In this document: piece after piece, positions 39,077 to 47,317 of the stretch
Numbering within the stretch: the first letter of the stretch is position 1
Layout of the letters: every line of letters starts with the position of its first letter
Origin: Guptibacillus hwajinpoensis
GTDB taxonomy: Bacteria > Bacillota > Bacilli > Bacillales > Guptibacillaceae
Assembly: GCF_005144865.1 (NCBI RefSeq)
Contig: NZ_SWFM01000003.1
Span: 578,281-642,280, forward strand
DNA: 64,000 bases
Direction: 5' to 3'
The notes under the pieces: generated by a model
The model's input: only the letters and a program-made list of their open reading frames with translations
Database searches by the model: none
Told to the model about the DNA's origin: nothing
Translations under genes and position numbers: made by a program

Positions 39077-40054
39077 TTAGTTTGTTTGAAGTACTTTCTT
39101 AAATTCTTCTGTAAGCAATGGTACGACTTCGAAAAGATCGCCTACGATGCCATAATCAGCAACACTGAAGATGCTTGCTTCAGGATCTTTATTGATCGCT
39201 ACAATTACTTTCGAATTAGACATACCAGCTAAATGCTGAATTGCACCGGAAATACCACACGCAATATAAAGATCTGGTGTTACAACTTTACCTGTTTGTC
39301 CGATCTGAAGGGAGTAATCACAGTAATCCGCATCACAAGCTCCACGAGAAGCTCCTACTGCTGCTCCAAGAAGATCTGCTAGTTCCTGAAGAGGTTCAAA
39401 TCCTTCTTCACTCTTAACACCACGACCACCAGCTACAATAACTTTTGCTTCAGAAAGATCCACGCCTGAAGTCGATTTGCGAACAACTTCTTTCACAATT
39501 GTACGTAGGTCTTTAATGTTTACGCTCTCTTCAAAAACCTCACCTGAACGAGACTCATCAATTTCAAGTGCATCAATATTGTTAGGTCTGATCGTTGCAA
39601 GAATAATACCTTCTTTAACTTTTTTCTTTTCAAAAGCTTTACCTGAATAGATCGGACGAGTAAAGATAACCTCTTCTCCGTCAAGTTCAATACCTGTAGC
39701 ATCAGATACAAGACCTGCATCAAGTTTACTTGCCAGTCGAGGAGCTAGGTCTTTCCCAATTGAAGTATGCGGCATTAGAATAGCATCAGGATCAACGGAA
39801 TCAACGATCTGTAAGAAAGCCTGTCCATACCCATCACTTGTATAGTTTTTAAGCTTCTGATCCTCTACTTTAATGACACGGTCCGCTCCGTAATGGAAAA
39901 GAGGATCTGTTAAAGAGCTAACATTTTCTCCTACCACTACTGCGATGACTTCACCACCAGCTGCGATTTCTTTCCCTGCACCAATCGCCTCAAACGATAC
40001 GTTACGTAATTCATTATCACGAGCTTCTGCAAATACGAGTACTTTTTTAGCCAT
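39077..40054 (-). CDS. etfA: Electron transfer flavoprotein, alpha subunit
   Basis: A 325-residue ETF alpha subunit. The C-terminal FAD-binding part shows GGRGVKSEEGFEPL, GASRGACDADYCDYSLQIGQTG and LYIACGISGAIQHLAGM. With EtfB it carries electrons from acyl-CoA dehydrogenases to the quinone pool. Last gene of lcfA-fadR-fadB-etfB-etfA, 12 nt after etfB. Confidence 0.97.
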   Translation of the reverse strand: MAKKVLVFAEARDNELRNVSFEAIGAGKEIAAGGEVIAVVVGENVSSLTDPLFHYGADRVIKVEDQKLKNYTSDGYGQAFLQIVDSVDPDAILMPHTSIGKDLAPRLASKLDAGLVSDATGIELDGEEVIFTRPIYSGKAFEKKKVKEGIILATIRPNNIDALEIDESRSGEVFEESVNIKDLRTIVKEVVRKSTSGVDLSEAKVIVAGGRGVKSEEGFEPLQELADLLGAAVGASRGACDADYCDYSLQIGQTGKVVTPDLYIACGISGAIQHLAGMSNSKVIVAINKDPEASIFSVADYGIVGDLFEVVPLLTEEFKKVLQTN

Positions 40055-40066
40055 AATTGTCCCCTC

Positions 40067-40837
40067 CTATATAACTTTCGCTTCCTGGCGAAGTAGTTTC
40101 ACTAGTTCTTCTACTTGATCACCTAACTCACCTTCAAGAACCTTACCTGCTTCCTTTTTAGGTGGAAGATAGCGCTCAATGGTTTCGGTTTTTGCTTCTA
40201 TTTCATCATCTTCCACATCAAGATCATCATAATCGATCTCTTCTAATGGCTTTTTCTTTGCCTTCATAATACCCGGAAGTGAAGGATAGCGAGGTTCGTT
40301 AAGTCCCTGTTGAGCCGTCACTAGTAATGGGAGCTGTGCTTCTACAATTTCCATGTCCCCTTCAACGTCTCGCTCCATTGTAGCTGTTGTTCCATCAATA
40401 TCAAGCTTAGTAATCGTCGTTACGTAAGCGATTCCAAGTTTCTCAGCAAGACGGGGGCCAACTTGTCCAGTGCTGTTATCGTTGGATACGTTTCCTCCAA
40501 GAATGATGTCGTATTCCTTATCTTCGAAATATGCAGCAAGAAGGGCAGTAGTTGTGTATTGATCACTTTCATCAAGATCTTCATTATTAATAAGAACGGC
40601 TTTATCAGCTCCCATTGCAAGGGCTGTTCTAAGCTCCTTCTCTACATCTTCATCACCAATACTAACAACTGTTACTTCACCGCCGTGGTCATCACGAAGT
40701 TGAATAGCCTCTTCTATGGCATACTCATCATAAGGGTTGATAATGAATTCAACACCTTCTTCACTAATTTTTCCGTTTTCGATAACGATTTTTTCCTCAG
40801 TATCAAAAGTTCTTTTCATGATTACATAAATGTTCAT
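40067..40837 (-). CDS. etfB: Electron transfer flavoprotein, beta subunit
   Basis: A 256-residue ETF beta subunit (MNIYVIMKRTFDTEEK start; NPYDEYAIEEAIQLRD; ALAMGADKAVLI; family signature around QQGLNEPRYPSLPGIMKAKKK). It binds AMP and pairs with EtfA encoded next. GGGAGG stands before the ATG. Part of the beta-oxidation operon. Confidence 0.97.
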   Translation of the reverse strand: MNIYVIMKRTFDTEEKIVIENGKISEEGVEFIINPYDEYAIEEAIQLRDDHGGEVTVVSIGDEDVEKELRTALAMGADKAVLINNEDLDESDQYTTTALLAAYFEDKEYDIILGGNVSNDNSTGQVGPRLAEKLGIAYVTTITKLDIDGTTATMERDVEGDMEIVEAQLPLLVTAQQGLNEPRYPSLPGIMKAKKKPLEEIDYDDLDVEDDEIEAKTETIERYLPPKKEAGKVLEGELGDQVEELVKLLRQEAKVI

Positions 40838-40866
40838 ATCTTTATCCCTCCCTGAAATAGTTCACT

Positions 40867-41640
40867 TTATTTATCTTGGAATTGAGGCTTACGTTTCTCA
40901 ATAAATGCACGAATACCTTCCTGTCCATCTTCTGAAGCAAACGCCTTCCCAAAATACTCTCTTTCTTTTTGTACACCTTCATCAAACTGCTCTGACTTAG
41001 AATAGGTGAGAAGTTTAAGAGCATAGTTAACTGCTACAGCACTCTTTAAAGCGATCTTCTCAGCAAGTTCTTTAGCTTTCGGAAGCAGATCTTCGTCGCT
41101 ATATACTTGATTCGCTAGACCTGCAGCCACAGCTTCAATGCCTGTAATCGGCTCACTTGTTAGTAGCATTTCAGTTGCTTTTGCTTTCCCAACAAGTGCA
41201 GGTAGCCTTTGTGTTCCTGCAAACCCAGGGACAAGACCGAGTTGAAGTTCAGGAAGTCCAAGCTTGGCCGTTTCAGTTACTAGTCGAATGTGACAAGCCA
41301 TCGCAAGTTCCAAACCTCCACCAAGAGCAGCACCATGAATAGCTGCAATGATCGGTTTTGGGAACGCTTCCATTTTATCGAATAAACGCTGTCCAAAACC
41401 ACCCAGCTCTGCAAATCCCTCTTCACTACTAACGGTAGTAAATTCCTTAATATCAGCTCCAGCTGAGAAAAACTTGCCTTCTCCTGAAATTAGGACAACT
41501 TTTGTCTCGGGATCTTTTTCAATACTGGTAAGAACTTCGGACAGTTCTTTTAATACATCAGATGCTACCGCATTGGCTGGTGGGCGGTTTAGCGTTACAT
41601 GTGCTACCTTGTTTTCATTAGCTACCCTAATAAATTCCAC
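40867..41640 (-). CDS. fadB: Enoyl-CoA hydratase/isomerase of fatty-acid degradation
   Basis: A 257-residue crotonase-fold enzyme hydrating trans-2-enoyl-CoA in beta-oxidation. It has the oxyanion-hole text FFSAGADIKEF (about 60-70), HGAALGGGLELAMACHIRL with the first catalytic Glu region, and PELQLGLVPGFAGTQRLP with the second Glu. Start set at GTG 41638-41640 with AGGAG 7 nt upstream; the frame is open to 41685 through a GC-rich hairpin that is not coding. Corresponds to ysiB of B. subtilis. Confidence 0.92.
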   Translation of the reverse strand: MEFIRVANENKVAHVTLNRPPANAVASDVLKELSEVLTSIEKDPETKVVLISGEGKFFSAGADIKEFTTVSSEEGFAELGGFGQRLFDKMEAFPKPIIAAIHGAALGGGLELAMACHIRLVTETAKLGLPELQLGLVPGFAGTQRLPALVGKAKATEMLLTSEPITGIEAVAAGLANQVYSDEDLLPKAKELAEKIALKSAVAVNYALKLLTYSKSEQFDEGVQKEREYFGKAFASEDGQEGIRAFIEKRKPQFQDK

Positions 41641-41659
41641 TTCTCCACTCCTCTCACAT

Positions 41660-41684
41660 GGTGGCCCCGGTCTGAGCCGGGACA
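41660..41684 (-). promoter_or_regulatory. GC-rich hairpin between fadR and fadB
   Basis: Stem GTCCCGG / CCGGGGC with a six-base loop and no T-run on the minus strand. It is more likely an mRNA processing or stability element than a terminator, since the operon continues. Confidence 0.4.
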
Positions 41685-41689
41685 TCTTT

Positions 41690-42283
41690 TTATTTACTCA
41701 AGCCGTTTATCAATAAATTGTGAAGCGGCTTTGCGAGTGCCTCTAATTCAAACTTGTGATCCTTCATTACCCAGTTTGTTACGGTTTCATCCAACGTGCC
41801 AAAAATCATTTGCCTAGCTAGTCGAATGTCTAATTCTTCAATAAACAAACCTGATTTAATACCTTCATCGAGAATATGATCAACCAGGGTGAGGTATTTC
41901 TTAAGTACCTCGCCGATTTGAGCACGAAGCGCCTTGTTTGTTTGTCTAAGTTCTAGTTGTGTAACGATAGCAAGCTCATAATCTGAACCAAGGTGTTTAA
42001 AATGCATATCAATCAGCGTAAAAAGCTTATCCATTGCGTTGTCTTTGCGGGCAATTTGCTCTTCTGTTTTGTCGATAAAGCTACCCATTTTTTTCTGGAA
42101 TAATGATATTAATAAATCTTCTTTATTCTTAAAATAAAGATAAATTGTACCATCAGCAACTCCAGCTTCTCTAGCAATCTTAGAAACCTGTGCTTGATGA
42201 TAACCATTTTGCGCAATGACAACTACCGCTGCATCTATGATTTTATCGTACTTCGGTCCCCTTTTCTTCCCCTTTTCAACCAT
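41690..42283 (-). CDS. fadR: TetR-family fatty-acid degradation repressor FadR
   Basis: A 197-residue TetR repressor: KYDKIIDAAVVVIAQNGYHQ then the helix-turn-helix VSKIAREAGVADGTIYLYFKNKEDLL. In B. subtilis FadR (YsiA) represses beta-oxidation genes and is released by long-chain acyl-CoA. Start set at ATG 42281-42283 with AAGGAG 8 nt upstream; the open frame back to 42427 crosses the operator and was rejected. Autoregulation is suggested by the operator-like palindrome 40 nt upstream. Confidence 0.92.
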   Translation of the reverse strand: MVEKGKKRGPKYDKIIDAAVVVIAQNGYHQAQVSKIAREAGVADGTIYLYFKNKEDLLISLFQKKMGSFIDKTEEQIARKDNAMDKLFTLIDMHFKHLGSDYELAIVTQLELRQTNKALRAQIGEVLKKYLTLVDHILDEGIKSGLFIEELDIRLARQMIFGTLDETVTNWVMKDHKFELEALAKPLHNLLINGLSK

Positions 42284-42324
42284 AATATTTTCTCCTTTAT
42301 TCTTTATCCGGCGCTCATTCAAAA

Positions 42325-42342
42325 TGAATGAGCATTCATTCA
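42325..42342 (-). promoter_or_regulatory. FadR operator between lcfA and fadR
   Basis: TGAATGAGCATTCATTCA is a near-perfect match to the B. subtilis FadR consensus (TGAATGA-N4-TCATTCA), about 42 nt upstream of the fadR start. Confidence 0.8.
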
Positions 42343-42504
42343 TAATCTTATTGTAGCGATACATTCCATCTACTGTCAACATAAGATTTCTGAGCGAGCG
42401 CTCGGTTGGAATCAGGAGCTTTTTCACAAAGTAATCATACCATAATAAGCAGAAATGTGCGAATCTTTCCAGAATATTAATTGTGAGAAATTTAAGAACT
42501 CACA

Positions 42505-42532
42505 AAGAAAACCAATCGCTAGAGCGATTGGT
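42505..42532 (-). terminator. Terminator-like hairpin at the lcfA stop codon
   Basis: Ten-bp stem ACCAATCGCT / AGCGATTGGT (42511-42532), followed on the minus strand by TTTCTTTG. It covers the lcfA stop codon. Because fadR follows about 240 nt later, termination is probably partial or fadR has its own promoter. Confidence 0.7.
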
Positions 42533-44213
42533 CCTTTTTCATTTTTTCTTCATCCACTAGAACACGTCGGAGAATTTTTCCGACCGTGGTTTTCGGAAGT
42601 TCTGCTCGAAATTCATAAAGGCGCGGCACTTTATAGGCAGCAAGAAATTTACGACAGTGTTGATTCATTTCTTCTTCAGTAGTGTTCTCATTCTGCTTCA
42701 GTACGACAAACGCCTTTACCGTTTCACCACGATAAGCATCAGGAATGCCTATGACGACAGCTTCTTGTACTGCTGGGTGCTCATACAATACTTCTTCCAC
42801 TTCACGAGGATATATATTATAGCCACCCGCAATAATCATATCTTTCTTACGATCAACAACATAGAAGTAACCTTTTTCATCACGATAGGCCATGTCACCT
42901 GTAAAAAGCCATCCATCTTTTAATACCGCATCCGTTTCATCCGGTTTATTCCAATACCCTTTCATAACTTGAGGTCCTTTTACAATAAGCTCTCCAATTT
43001 CTTTAAGTGGCGCTTCTTCTCCTGTTGGCGTCACAACTCTTGCATCTGTGTCTGGCCATGGAAGACCTATACTTCCAACTACGGTTCCATCGGACAGAGG
43101 ATTCGAGTGCGTTACAGGAGATGATTCTGTTAGACCATACCCTTCTACAAGTCTACCTGTGATTTTCTCCTGAAACTTTTGTTGTACTTCAATCGGAAGG
43201 GGAGCAGAACCGCTTATACAAGCTTTAATGGAGGATAAATCATACTGATCAAAGTCAGGTTCATTTAACAATGAAATGTAAATGGTTGGTGCTCCAGGAA
43301 ATAATGTTGGCTTCTGCTTCTGGATAGCCTTTAAGGTATCTTTTGGTTCAAACTTAGGAAGGATAATCATTTTGGCAGCATACATAATCGAAAGATTCAT
43401 CACACATGTCATGCCGTAAACATGGAAGAACGGTAGAATACCCATTACGCTTTCCTCACCGTATTTCGCATCAGGAATCCAGTTTTTACATTGCATCGTA
43501 TTAACTACAAGATTGAAGTGAGTCAGCATAACACCTTTTGCAAGACCTGTTGTTCCTCCAGTATATTGAAGAAGAGCAAGATCTTCTTTCGGATTAACAT
43601 CTAATTCAATGTCTTCATTACTTCCTTTTGCTACCCAGTCCTGGAATGTATGAATTTCTGCTGTAGATGGCATTTCGACTAGCAATCCTTGCTTCTTTTG
43701 CTTTTGGATAAGCGGATAAAGAAGGTTTTTAGGAAATGGTAAGTAGTCCTGAATTTTTGTTACCACAATGTGCTGAAGCACTGTCTTACTTTTTACTTTC
43801 AGTACTTTTGGCAGTACAAGATCAAGACAGATCATCATAGTCGCTTCTGAATCAGAAAGCTGATGCTCTAGTTCTCTTTCCATATAAAGAGGGTTCGTTT
43901 GAACAACTACTCCTCCTGCCATAAGTACAGCATAATAGCTAATGACAGCTTGCGGACAGTTGGGAAGCATAATGGAAACACGCTCACCCTTTTCAAGCCC
44001 ATTTTCTCGTAATGAATTTGCTAGCCGCTTCGAACGGCTAAGTAGTTCTTGAAACGTTAGCTCTTTCCCAAGGAAATGAACAGCTGTTTTGTTGGGATGC
44101 TTTGTTGCGGCATCAATCAAATAAGCTTGAAGTGGTTTATTCTCGTATTCAATTGAGGTAGGAACCCCTTCTTGATAATAGCTAAACCATTCTTTTTCAA
44201 CGTTGTTCGTCAT
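42519..44213 (-). CDS. lcfA: Long-chain fatty-acid--CoA ligase
   Basis: A 564-residue adenylate-forming enzyme activating fatty acids to acyl-CoA at the membrane. It shows the AMP-binding P-loop LLQYTGGTTGLAKGVMLTH (about 215-230), GYGLTESSPVTH, GWLFTGDMAYRDEKGYF and DRKKDMIIAGGYNIYPREVE, with the C-terminal catalytic Lys region TVGKILRRVL. First gene of the lcfA-fadR-fadB-etfBA cluster. GGGAGG lies 10 nt before the ATG. Confidence 0.96.
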   Translation of the reverse strand: MTNNVEKEWFSYYQEGVPTSIEYENKPLQAYLIDAATKHPNKTAVHFLGKELTFQELLSRSKRLANSLRENGLEKGERVSIMLPNCPQAVISYYAVLMAGGVVVQTNPLYMERELEHQLSDSEATMMICLDLVLPKVLKVKSKTVLQHIVVTKIQDYLPFPKNLLYPLIQKQKKQGLLVEMPSTAEIHTFQDWVAKGSNEDIELDVNPKEDLALLQYTGGTTGLAKGVMLTHFNLVVNTMQCKNWIPDAKYGEESVMGILPFFHVYGMTCVMNLSIMYAAKMIILPKFEPKDTLKAIQKQKPTLFPGAPTIYISLLNEPDFDQYDLSSIKACISGSAPLPIEVQQKFQEKITGRLVEGYGLTESSPVTHSNPLSDGTVVGSIGLPWPDTDARVVTPTGEEAPLKEIGELIVKGPQVMKGYWNKPDETDAVLKDGWLFTGDMAYRDEKGYFYVVDRKKDMIIAGGYNIYPREVEEVLYEHPAVQEAVVIGIPDAYRGETVKAFVVLKQNENTTEEEMNQHCRKFLAAYKVPRLYEFRAELPKTTVGKILRRVLVDEEKMKKDQSL

Positions 44214-44271
44214 ATATCGTCAACCTCCCTTTTCGACTCCTTCCAAACCAAAAATTTCTCTCTATAAGATA

Positions 44272-44293
44272 ATTATAATGAAAACGCTTAAAA
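44272..44293 (-). promoter_or_regulatory. lcfA -10 element with abutting CcpA cre site
   Basis: Minus-strand TATAAT at 44272-44277. On the plus strand ATGAAAACGCTTAAAA (44278-44293) matches the cre consensus WTGNAARCGNWWWCAW at all but one position and touches the -10, so CcpA binding would block the promoter. Known CcpA control of the B. subtilis lcfA operon supports this. Confidence 0.65.
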
Positions 44294-44382
44294 TATCCTA
44301 TCTTTTTTTGATTTTTTTGAATACATTGGCAATTTAGGTCGTAAAAGGTAGACGAGCGTCATAAATGTTTTTCTTAATTAAA

Positions 44383-44413
44383 GAAAAAAGAAACAGGCAA
44401 TTCGCCTGTTTCT
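44383..44413 (-). terminator. Terminator after the yshE operon
   Basis: Stem AGAAACAGGC / GCCTGTTTCT (44389-44413) with a five-base loop, followed on the minus strand by TTTTTTC. It lies 8 nt after a 27-codon gene. Confidence 0.85.
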
Positions 44414-44420
44414 TTAACTC

Positions 44421-44504
44421 TTACACAAAATAAATTAAATAGACGATACCGGCAATAAAAAACACGCCAGATACGACAATAAGAACTTTCCATAACGTTT
44501 CCAT
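44421..44504 (-). CDS. 27-residue predicted membrane peptide downstream of yshE
   Basis: A small gene encoding METLWKVLIVV followed by SGVFFIAGIVYLIYFV, almost entirely one transmembrane helix. It starts with ATG, has a good ribosome site (AGAGGAG, 6 nt), lies 12 nt after the yshE stop, and is followed 8 nt later by a strong terminator, so it sits neatly as the last cistron of polX-mutS2-yshE. I know no family for it. It may be a small partner of the DUF350 membrane protein. Confidence 0.6.
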   Translation of the reverse strand: METLWKVLIVVSGVFFIAGIVYLIYFV

Positions 44505-44516
44505 ACCTTGCTCCTC

Positions 44517-44924
44517 TTATGAAATCCCTGCTCCAATAACGAAGGACAGGCCAATTGAGATCACCATCGAAATAAAACCTACCGCTCGATTATCTGCTGC
44601 AATTTCTTTATCAATCTTAAATTTAGGCGTTAGAAATTCAAAGGTAAAGTATCCAATCAATAGAAGGAAAAAACCGAATACTCCCCAACCCATCATCGTA
44701 ACAAGCGAATCATTGTGCTCAATTGAAAACCGAAAGATATTGGCTATTCCGAATATCTTCCCTCCAGTAGCCATTGCTACAGCAAGATTCCCTTTTTGGA
44801 TTTCCTCCCAGTTACGATAGGATGTGACAAATTCAAAGACCGCTAGAAAAACAATCATACAAACAATGACAACACTATAATTAGCGGCCGTCTGAAATGC
44901 TACACTCTCCCATAATTGATCCAT
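44517..44924 (-). CDS. yshE: DUF350 membrane protein YshE
   Basis: A 135-residue protein with four predicted transmembrane helices in two halves of similar layout, as in DUF350 proteins (GNLAVAMATGGKIFGIA; ADNRAVGFISMVISIGLSFV). Function unknown. It lies 17 nt after mutS2 and is followed by the 27-residue membrane peptide. AAAGGA stands before the ATG. Confidence 0.88.
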   Translation of the reverse strand: MDQLWESVAFQTAANYSVVIVCMIVFLAVFEFVTSYRNWEEIQKGNLAVAMATGGKIFGIANIFRFSIEHNDSLVTMMGWGVFGFFLLLIGYFTFEFLTPKFKIDKEIAADNRAVGFISMVISIGLSFVIGAGIS

Positions 44925-44941
44925 TATGATAATTCCTTTCT

Positions 44942-47287
44942 CTACTTCAGTTCCACAACGGTTACTCCACCGCCGCCTTCATTCATTCCGCCCATACGAA
45001 GATTTTTGACTCGAGAGTGCCGTTTCAACCATTCATGAACACCTTTTCTAAGCGCACCAGTGCCTTTACCATGGATAATAGAAACCTGGCTATACCCTGC
45101 AAGAAGCGCGTCGTCAATATAGCGTTCCACTTCCATTTGAGCGTCTTCGTATCTTTTTCCTCTTAAGTCAAGTTCTGTTTTCACGCTGCTATCGCTTCCT
45201 CTAACAGTAACTAGAGGCTTTCGTTCAACGACTGGTTTTGATTTAATCGCTTCAAGGTCATTTGATTTTACATTCATTTTCATAATTCCAAGTTGAACCT
45301 GGTATTCGTTCTTCCCGACTTGTTCCACTATATGACCCTTTTGGTTGAAGCTAATCACTTTTACTTCATCACCAGGTTGGTAGGATCTCACTTTCGCTTT
45401 CTTTTGTGCTGGCTTTTCGCTTCGAAGTTCAGGTTTCGCATCCTCAAGCTGTTTCTGCGCATCGATTAACTGATGTTCTTTAACAGAGCCTTTTTGGAAG
45501 GTACGCAAATCATGAATAATCCTTTTAGCTTGCTCCTGCGCTTTCTCAACTTCTTCTGCAGCCTTCTGCTCTGCTTCTTCAAACATTCGCTCACGCTGTT
45601 TTTCGAATTTCTCTAACTGAGTTTCCAAATCTTTTTTCAGTGATTCAGCTTCTTTTCGGAGATCAGATGCACTCTGTCGATCTAGCTCGGCTTGCTTTTG
45701 GCTATCTTCTAAAGAAGAAATCATTCGATCGACTTTGTTGCTTTCACTTGAGATCTGAGATCGTGCATCCTCAATAATATCATCCATTAACCCAAGGCGT
45801 CTTGAGATTTCAAATGCATTACTTCGGCCAGGAACACCAATTAATAGACGATAAGTTGGACGAAGGGTCTCCACATCAAATTCTACACTAGCATTCATAA
45901 CCCCTTCACGATTATACGCATATGCTTTTAATTCACTATAGTGTGTAGTGGCAATGACTCTAGATCCACGATTGTAGACATAGTCTAGAATCGAGATGGC
46001 AAGCGCTGCTCCTTCTTGGGGATCCGTACCAGCACCAAGCTCATCAAACAGAACAAGACTATTGTGATCAATGTTCTCTAGAATCGTAACGATATTGGTC
46101 ATGTGAGAAGAGAATGTACTTAAACTTTGCTCAATCGACTGTTCATCGCCAATATCAGCAAAAATTTGTTGGAAAACGGACATCGTAGAGCCTTCATCAG
46201 CAGGAATATGTAAACCTGACTGTGCCATAAGTGTTAAAAGACCAGCTGTCTTCAGTGTAACAGTTTTCCCCCCTGTATTTGGACCAGTAATAACGAGTGA
46301 TGAATAATCACGTCCAAGGTAAAGAGAAGACGGTACGACTACATCCTGAGGAAGAAGGGGATGTCGGCCGTTTCTAATCTCAAGTTCACCTTCATCATTC
46401 ATGGAGGGATGTGTTGCTTTCAATTCATTCGCATATAGTGCTCGCGCGAAAATAAAGTCAATGTCCGCAAGCGTGTCGACGTTATGACGTAACGTTTCTG
46501 AAGACTCTGCAACGCGTCTAGTTAATTCAGTTAAAATACGCTCAATTTCAAGCTTTTCCTTCACTTTCACTTCTTTCAGCTGATTGTTGATGGATACAAC
46601 CGATTGCGGCTCAATAAACAACGTCGCTCCTGAGGATGATTGATCATGAACCATACCTCCAAATGAACCGCGGTATTCTTGCTTTACAGGGATAACATAT
46701 CGCTCATTTCGAATTGTAATTAGAGCATCTGAAAGCATTTTTCTCGTGCTTGATGATCGAATTAAACTCTCAAGCTTTTCTCTTACACGAGACTCAAAGC
46801 TTCTTAATTGTGTTCGTAGACGACGTAAATCATCGCTTGCTGAATCCAGTAAGTCTCCATCCTGATCAATGCATGCATTAATTTCCTGTTCGAGCTCTGT
46901 TTCATGCATTATTTGACTTACAAGATCTCCAAGAAGCGGAAGCTCTACCCCATCTTCAATCATATTCTCGAGGAATGTTTTAAATCGTCTTCCTCCATAA
47001 ATCGTACTAGAAATATCCAATAATTCAGACGGATTAAGCATTCCACCTATTTCGGCTCTCTTAACACTCTGACGTATATCTCTAATTCCGCCTAACGGTG
47101 CCTGACCACGAAGACGGATCACTTTTCTTCCTTCTTCAGTTCCATCTAGCTGATGCTTCACATCTGTAAGGGAGAACAACGGAACGAGCTGTTCCACTTT
47201 TTGCTTTCCTAATGAAGACGATACATGTTTACTGAGTCGTTCTTTAACTTTGTCGTATTCGAGTAGTCGCAACACTCTTTTTTGCAA
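44942..47287 (-). CDS. mutS2: Endonuclease MutS2
   Basis: A 781-residue MutS2: MutS-like lever domains, an ATPase with Walker [13 protein letters not shown] (about 330-340) and [13 protein letters not shown], a long coiled-coil stretch (about 515-620), and a C-terminal Smr nuclease domain ([28 protein letters not shown]). It lacks the N-terminal mismatch-recognition domain, as expected. By family knowledge it acts on recombination intermediates or collided ribosomes. The start is TTG with GGAGG 8 nt upstream. It follows polX by 30 nt. Confidence 0.96.
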   Translation of the reverse strand: MQKRVLRLLEYDKVKERLSKHVSSSLGKQKVEQLVPLFSLTDVKHQLDGTEEGRKVIRLRGQAPLGGIRDIRQSVKRAEIGGMLNPSELLDISSTIYGGRRFKTFLENMIEDGVELPLLGDLVSQIMHETELEQEINACIDQDGDLLDSASDDLRRLRTQLRSFESRVREKLESLIRSSSTRKMLSDALITIRNERYVIPVKQEYRGSFGGMVHDQSSSGATLFIEPQSVVSINNQLKEVKVKEKLEIERILTELTRRVAESSETLRHNVDTLADIDFIFARALYANELKATHPSMNDEGELEIRNGRHPLLPQDVVVPSSLYLGRDYSSLVITGPNTGGKTVTLKTAGLLTLMAQSGLHIPADEGSTMSVFQQIFADIGDEQSIEQSLSTFSSHMTNIVTILENIDHNSLVLFDELGAGTDPQEGAALAISILDYVYNRGSRVIATTHYSELKAYAYNREGVMNASVEFDVETLRPTYRLLIGVPGRSNAFEISRRLGLMDDIIEDARSQISSESNKVDRMISSLEDSQKQAELDRQSASDLRKEAESLKKDLETQLEKFEKQRERMFEEAEQKAAEEVEKAQEQAKRIIHDLRTFQKGSVKEHQLIDAQKQLEDAKPELRSEKPAQKKAKVRSYQPGDEVKVISFNQKGHIVEQVGKNEYQVQLGIMKMNVKSNDLEAIKSKPVVERKPLVTVRGSDSSVKTELDLRGKRYEDAQMEVERYIDDALLAGYSQVSIIHGKGTGALRKGVHEWLKRHSRVKNLRMGGMNEGGGGVTVVELK

Positions 47288-47317
47288 TGGTCGTTCCTCC
47301 TAGAAGCTATGATTTAG

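Noticed and set aside
42284..42427. N-terminal extension of FadR
   Set aside because: It would translate through the FadR operator and has no ribosome site; the ATG at 42283 has AAGGAG 8 nt upstream.
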